Shown here: positions 61,568 through 64,000 of the stretch, one piece after another | Layout: each line of letters starts with the position of its first letter | How positions within the stretch are numbered: position 1 is the first letter of the stretch | NCBI RefSeq assembly: GCF_000426385.1 | Contig: NZ_AUFG01000002.1 | Coordinates: forward strand, 62,001 to 126,000 | Origin: Arsenicicoccus bolidensis DSM 15745 | GTDB taxonomy: Bacteria > Actinomycetota > Actinomycetes > Actinomycetales > Dermatophilaceae | Length of the DNA stretch: 64,000 bases | Reading direction: 5' to 3' | Position numbers and translations under genes: made by a program | The notes under the pieces: model-generated | Database searches by the model: none | What the model was told of the DNA's origin: nothing | What the model saw: only the letters and a program-made list of their open reading frames with translations

Positions 61568-62653
61568 GTGCCCCTCCTCTCCCGCCTGTATGACGATCTC
61601 CTGCGCCCCGCCCTCTACTCCGTCTCGGGCGGCGACGCCGAGCAGGTCCACGCGCGCACGCTGCGCCTGATGGCCCTCGCCGAGCGCCGGCCCGAGCTGC
61701 TCGCGCCGCTGCGGTCGAGGTGGGCGACCGACGCCCCGGTCGAGGTGGGCGGGGTGCGCTTCGGCAACCGCGTGGGTCTGGCCGCCGGCATGGACAAGGA
61801 CGGGCGCGCGCTGTCGGTGTGGCCAGCCCTCGGGTTCGGCTTCGTCGAGGTGGGGACCGTCACGCGGCACCCGCAGCCCGGCAACGACCGGCCCCGGCTG
61901 TTCACCCTGCCGAAGTCGGACGCCGTGATCAACCGGATGGGCTTCAACAACGCCGGGGCCGACGCCCTGGCCGACCGCCTCGACGCCCACCGCCCCGCGG
62001 GCACGCTCGGCATCAGCATCGGCAAGTCCAAGGTCACGCCGCTCGGGGAGGCGGTGGAGGACTACCGCTACTCCTTCGGCCGGCTGGCGCGGCACGCGGA
62101 CTACGTCGCCATCAACGTGTCCTCGCCCAACACCCCGGGCCTGCGCGAGCTGCAGGACAAGGGCGCGCTGCGCGAGATCCTGTCCGCGCTGCGCAGCGAC
62201 AGCGCCGCGGTCGGGCGGGAGGCGGGGCGCGATCTGGGGCACGAGGCACACGACGCAGCGCACGCGGTGCCGATCTGGGTCAAGGTCGCGCCCGACCTCA
62301 CCGAGCCCGCACTGGCCGAGCTGCTCGCGGTCTGCCTGGACGTGGGGGTGGCCGGGATCATCGCGACCAACACCACCCTGTCCCGCTCCGGCCTGGACCA
62401 GACCGAGCTGTCGTATGCCGCGCAGCCGGGCGGCCTCTCGGGTGCTCCGCTCCGCGCTCGTGCGGTCGAGGTGGTGAGGTTCGTGCACGACGAGACGGCC
62501 GGCGCGCTGCCGATCATCGGGGTGGGCGGGCTCCGCTCGGCGGACGACGCCCTGGCCATGCGTGACGCCGGGGCCTCGCTGGTGCAGGTCTACACGGCGT
62601 TCGCGCTGCACGGGCCGATGGTGGTGCGAGAGCTGGCGCGAGCGCTGGCCTGA
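61568..62653 (+). CDS. pyrD: Dihydroorotate dehydrogenase (quinone), class 2
   Basis: A 361-residue FMN enzyme that oxidises dihydroorotate to orotate and passes electrons to the quinone pool, the fourth step of pyrimidine synthesis. It has the N-terminal class 2 helical extension (about 1-40), [14 protein letters not shown] (about 72-85), [11 protein letters not shown], the catalytic Ser in [12 protein letters not shown] (about 179-190) and the FMN-phosphate loops [12 protein letters not shown] and QVYTAF. GTG start at 61568, 6 nt after GACAAT; no ribosome binding site. Confidence 0.96.
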   Translation: MPLLSRLYDDLLRPALYSVSGGDAEQVHARTLRLMALAERRPELLAPLRSRWATDAPVEVGGVRFGNRVGLAAGMDKDGRALSVWPALGFGFVEVGTVTRHPQPGNDRPRLFTLPKSDAVINRMGFNNAGADALADRLDAHRPAGTLGISIGKSKVTPLGEAVEDYRYSFGRLARHADYVAINVSSPNTPGLRELQDKGALREILSALRSDSAAVGREAGRDLGHEAHDAAHAVPIWVKVAPDLTEPALAELLAVCLDVGVAGIIATNTTLSRSGLDQTELSYAAQPGGLSGAPLRARAVEVVRFVHDETAGALPIIGVGGLRSADDALAMRDAGASLVQVYTAFALHGPMVVRELARALA

Positions 62654-62763
62654 GTCGGCCGGCGGTGGCTTGACCGGACCCGGACAGGCCACCGCCGCCG
62701 CACCCGCGTGGCCGACGAACGGCAGGCGGAGGTGCGGCGGCGGTGCGAGAGCTGCTCGGCGGC

Positions 62764-62937
62764 TCAGTTCTTGAAGGCGTCCTTGACCTTCTCGCCGGCC
62801 TGCTTGAGGTTGGCGCCCATCTGGTCGCCCTTGCCCTCGGCCTGCAGCTCCTCGTCGCCGGTGACCTTGCCCGTGGCCTCCTTGGCCTTGCCGGACACGT
62901 CCTGACCCTTGTTGTCCATCTTGTCGTCGAGACCCAT
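62764..62937 (-). CDS. CsbD-like stress protein
   Basis: A small 57-residue gene: MGLDDKMDNKGQDVSGKAKEATGKVTGDEELQAEGK with alternating Lys, Gly, Ala and Gln, typical of CsbD/YjbJ proteins, which are hydrophilic, induced by general stress and of unknown mechanism. The ATG at 62937 follows AAAGGGAAA. The downstream 110 nt to pyrD contain nothing else I can support. Confidence 0.85.
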   Translation of the reverse strand: MGLDDKMDNKGQDVSGKAKEATGKVTGDEELQAEGKGDQMGANLKQAGEKVKDAFKN

Positions 62938-62991
62938 GAGGTTTCCCTTTCGTTCGACTGGCCCGGTCCGTGACGACCGGTTCCCCCGAAC

Positions 62992-63876
62992 CTACCCCGC
63001 GTGAGTCCCGCTCACACCTGGCGGGCGAGTGGTGCTTTCGTCGGTCCTGGCCGCGGCCAGCTGCGGCGGGGTCACGAACAGAGCCTCCGCCACCCTGGCC
63101 CCGCGCAGGTCGGCGTCCCGCAGGTCGGCACCCAGCAGGTCCGCGCGCGCCAGGTCGGCGTCGCGCAGGTCGGCCGCGATCAGCAGCACTCCCCTCAGGT
63201 CCGCGCCGCGCAGGTCCGACCCGGCCAGTGCCGCCCGGACCAGGTCGGCCCCCGGCCTGATCCGGCGGTCGGCGCCGGTCCCGCTCCGGCCGTCGGCGCC
63301 GGGTCTGAGCCGGCGGTCGGCTCGGGCACTCCCCCGGCTGTTCGTATGCCGAGGGCTTCGCCCCGCCCGGCGCACGGCGACGCTGACGTCACGCAGGGCC
63401 GGGCCCACGCGCGCGCGCACCGCGGTCACGTCGAGCGCGAGGAGGTCCTGCGCCGTGCCGCCGGCGAGGGCGTCCACCTCCGCCGCGAGCTGCCTGCACC
63501 GGCGCGTGAGGTCGGGCGCGACGGCATACGAGATCGCCTGCGCGAGGAGATAGCTCATCTCGTGGAGCTGGTGCACGACCGGGAGGACCGAGAACATCCG
63601 CGCCGGCAGACCCGGGTCGGGGTCGTCCCGCCACGTGCGTCCGCGAAAGGTCTCCTGCATGACGCGCTGACCCGCGCCGAAGCAGTCGAAGGTCACGCAG
63701 CCGCGCCAGCCCGTCTCGGCCAGCCGGTCGTGGATGCCGCAGCGGTCGTCGATGAGCAGGTTGCCGCACGGCACGCCGCCGGGCTTGTCGACGGGGAAGT
63801 CCGCACCGCGCGAGAAGGGCAGCGCGACGCAGCACAGGCCGGCGCAGCGCGAGCAGTCCGGGCGAAGCTCAGTCAC
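62992..63876 (-). CDS. Pentapeptide-repeat protein with N-terminal cysteine cluster
   Basis: A 294-residue protein with two parts. The N-terminal part (about 1-150) is rich in Cys (DCSRCAGLCC at 7-16, then Cys near 37, 46, 60 and 65), resembling YkgJ-type metal- or Fe-S-binding regions. The C-terminal part (about 205-275) is a run of A(D/N)LxX pentapeptides such as GADLR, AADLR, DADLA, RADLL, which fold as a right-handed beta-helix. A low-complexity Arg/Gly linker joins them. Role unknown; quinolone protection cannot be inferred. It starts at GTG 63876, overlapping the upstream gene by 8 nt. Confidence 0.85.
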   Translation of the reverse strand: MTELRPDCSRCAGLCCVALPFSRGADFPVDKPGGVPCGNLLIDDRCGIHDRLAETGWRGCVTFDCFGAGQRVMQETFRGRTWRDDPDPGLPARMFSVLPVVHQLHEMSYLLAQAISYAVAPDLTRRCRQLAAEVDALAGGTAQDLLALDVTAVRARVGPALRDVSVAVRRAGRSPRHTNSRGSARADRRLRPGADGRSGTGADRRIRPGADLVRAALAGSDLRGADLRGVLLIAADLRDADLARADLLGADLRDADLRGARVAEALFVTPPQLAAARTDESTTRPPGVSGTHAG

Positions 63877-64000
63877 GAGGAGGGGTGATCAGCGTGAAGA
63901 TCTCGCCGTCGGGGCCGGCCGCGGCGACCAGCCGCCCGTGCTCGAAGTCCCAGGGCTCCTGCAGCACGGAGCCACCGATCTCGGGCAGCAGTGCCGCGGC
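63869..64000 (-). CDS. VOC-type protein (partial, only the C-terminus)
   Basis: The last 43 codons of a gene that enters from the right edge; its stop is at 63869-63871. The ending (EIGGSVLQEPWDFEHGRLVAAAGPDGEIFTLI) is typical of glyoxalase/bleomycin-resistance-fold proteins. Overlap with the pentapeptide-repeat gene suggests co-expression. Confidence 0.7.
   Translation of the reverse strand, partial: AAALLPEIGGSVLQEPWDFEHGRLVAAAGPDGEIFTLITPPRD

Noticed and set aside
62992-63876. Quinolone-resistance Qnr/MfpA protein
   Set aside because: Only about 14 pentapeptides are present, much fewer than in MfpA/Qnr, and the N-terminal half is a Cys-rich domain absent from those proteins.

Overview
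The window is high-GC DNA of an actinobacterium. It is densely packed, with many 4-base stop/start overlaps, frequent GTG starts, mycothiol-linked proteins (an MDMPI-fold enzyme, a mycoredoxin-like protein) and many start codons placed 6-7 nt after a TANNNT -10 box, which is the actinobacterial leaderless arrangement. Gene content fits Micrococcales, perhaps the Intrasporangiaceae/Dermatophilaceae group; that placement is inferred from style and content, not from a marker gene. I see no phage, transposase, integrase, rRNA, tRNA or CRISPR locus. Most of the window is ordinary chromosomal backbone.

Layout. 1-2 kb: iron-siderophore binding lipoprotein (cut by the window edge) behind two DtxR/IdeR boxes, then galE. 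2-8.3 kb: cydABDC (cytochrome bd oxidase and its assembly exporter), preceded by a TTGTGA-N6-TCACAA operator. 8.4-15.9 kb: a GntR/membrane protein pair, low-molecular-weight tyrosine phosphatase, VOC protein, MDMPI protein, ABC-F ATPase, and an ECF-sigma/membrane-regulator pair whose sigma gene is frameshifted. 16-19.5 kb: a four-gene double ABC exporter operon. 20-24 kb: NAD synthetase, Lrp regulator, and an Xre/membrane protein pair with paired operators. 24-28.6 kb: purB, a lipoprotein, barstar plus a surface-anchored RNase Sa-type ribonuclease, and a RelA/SpoT-domain protein. 28.8-32.5 kb: methyltransferase and csoR-copZ-copA copper module. 32.7-44.1 kb: VOC, TrmH-type methyltransferase, LURP-like protein, mycoredoxin-like protein, lipoprotein, M15-like peptidase, HAD phosphatase, serS, and a lipid kinase/PAP2/PAP2/SRPBCC operon running into peptidase E. 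44.1-52 kb: pheA, a two-component system with an ABC-2 exporter, and a large membrane protein. 52-54.3 kb: two type II toxin-antitoxin modules around a frameshifted short-chain dehydrogenase gene. 54.3-64 kb: ArsR/MFS and SnoaL/TetR pairs, glycosyltransferase, DUF5926, anti-sigma-type ATPase, DUF2382, DUF402, pyrD, CsbD-like, pentapeptide-repeat and VOC proteins.

The most unusual property is the intergenic DNA. At least four families of long palindromic elements recur between genes: A (about 65-71 bp, 14.0, 20.0, 23.2 and 32.7 kb), B (47 bp, 4.9, 8.4 and 30.0 kb), C (67 bp, 22.2 and 59.6 kb) and D (a 20-bp motif found as an inverted repeat at 19.6 kb and as a 52-bp tandem array at 28.6 kb). 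Two family A copies supply the stop codon of the neighbouring gene, and a palindrome-like block lies in frame inside cydD. Regulation is legible at many loci because operators sit directly on leaderless promoters. The most system-like gene group is barstar, lipid-anchored RNase and RelA/SpoT-domain protein at 26.4-28.6 kb.
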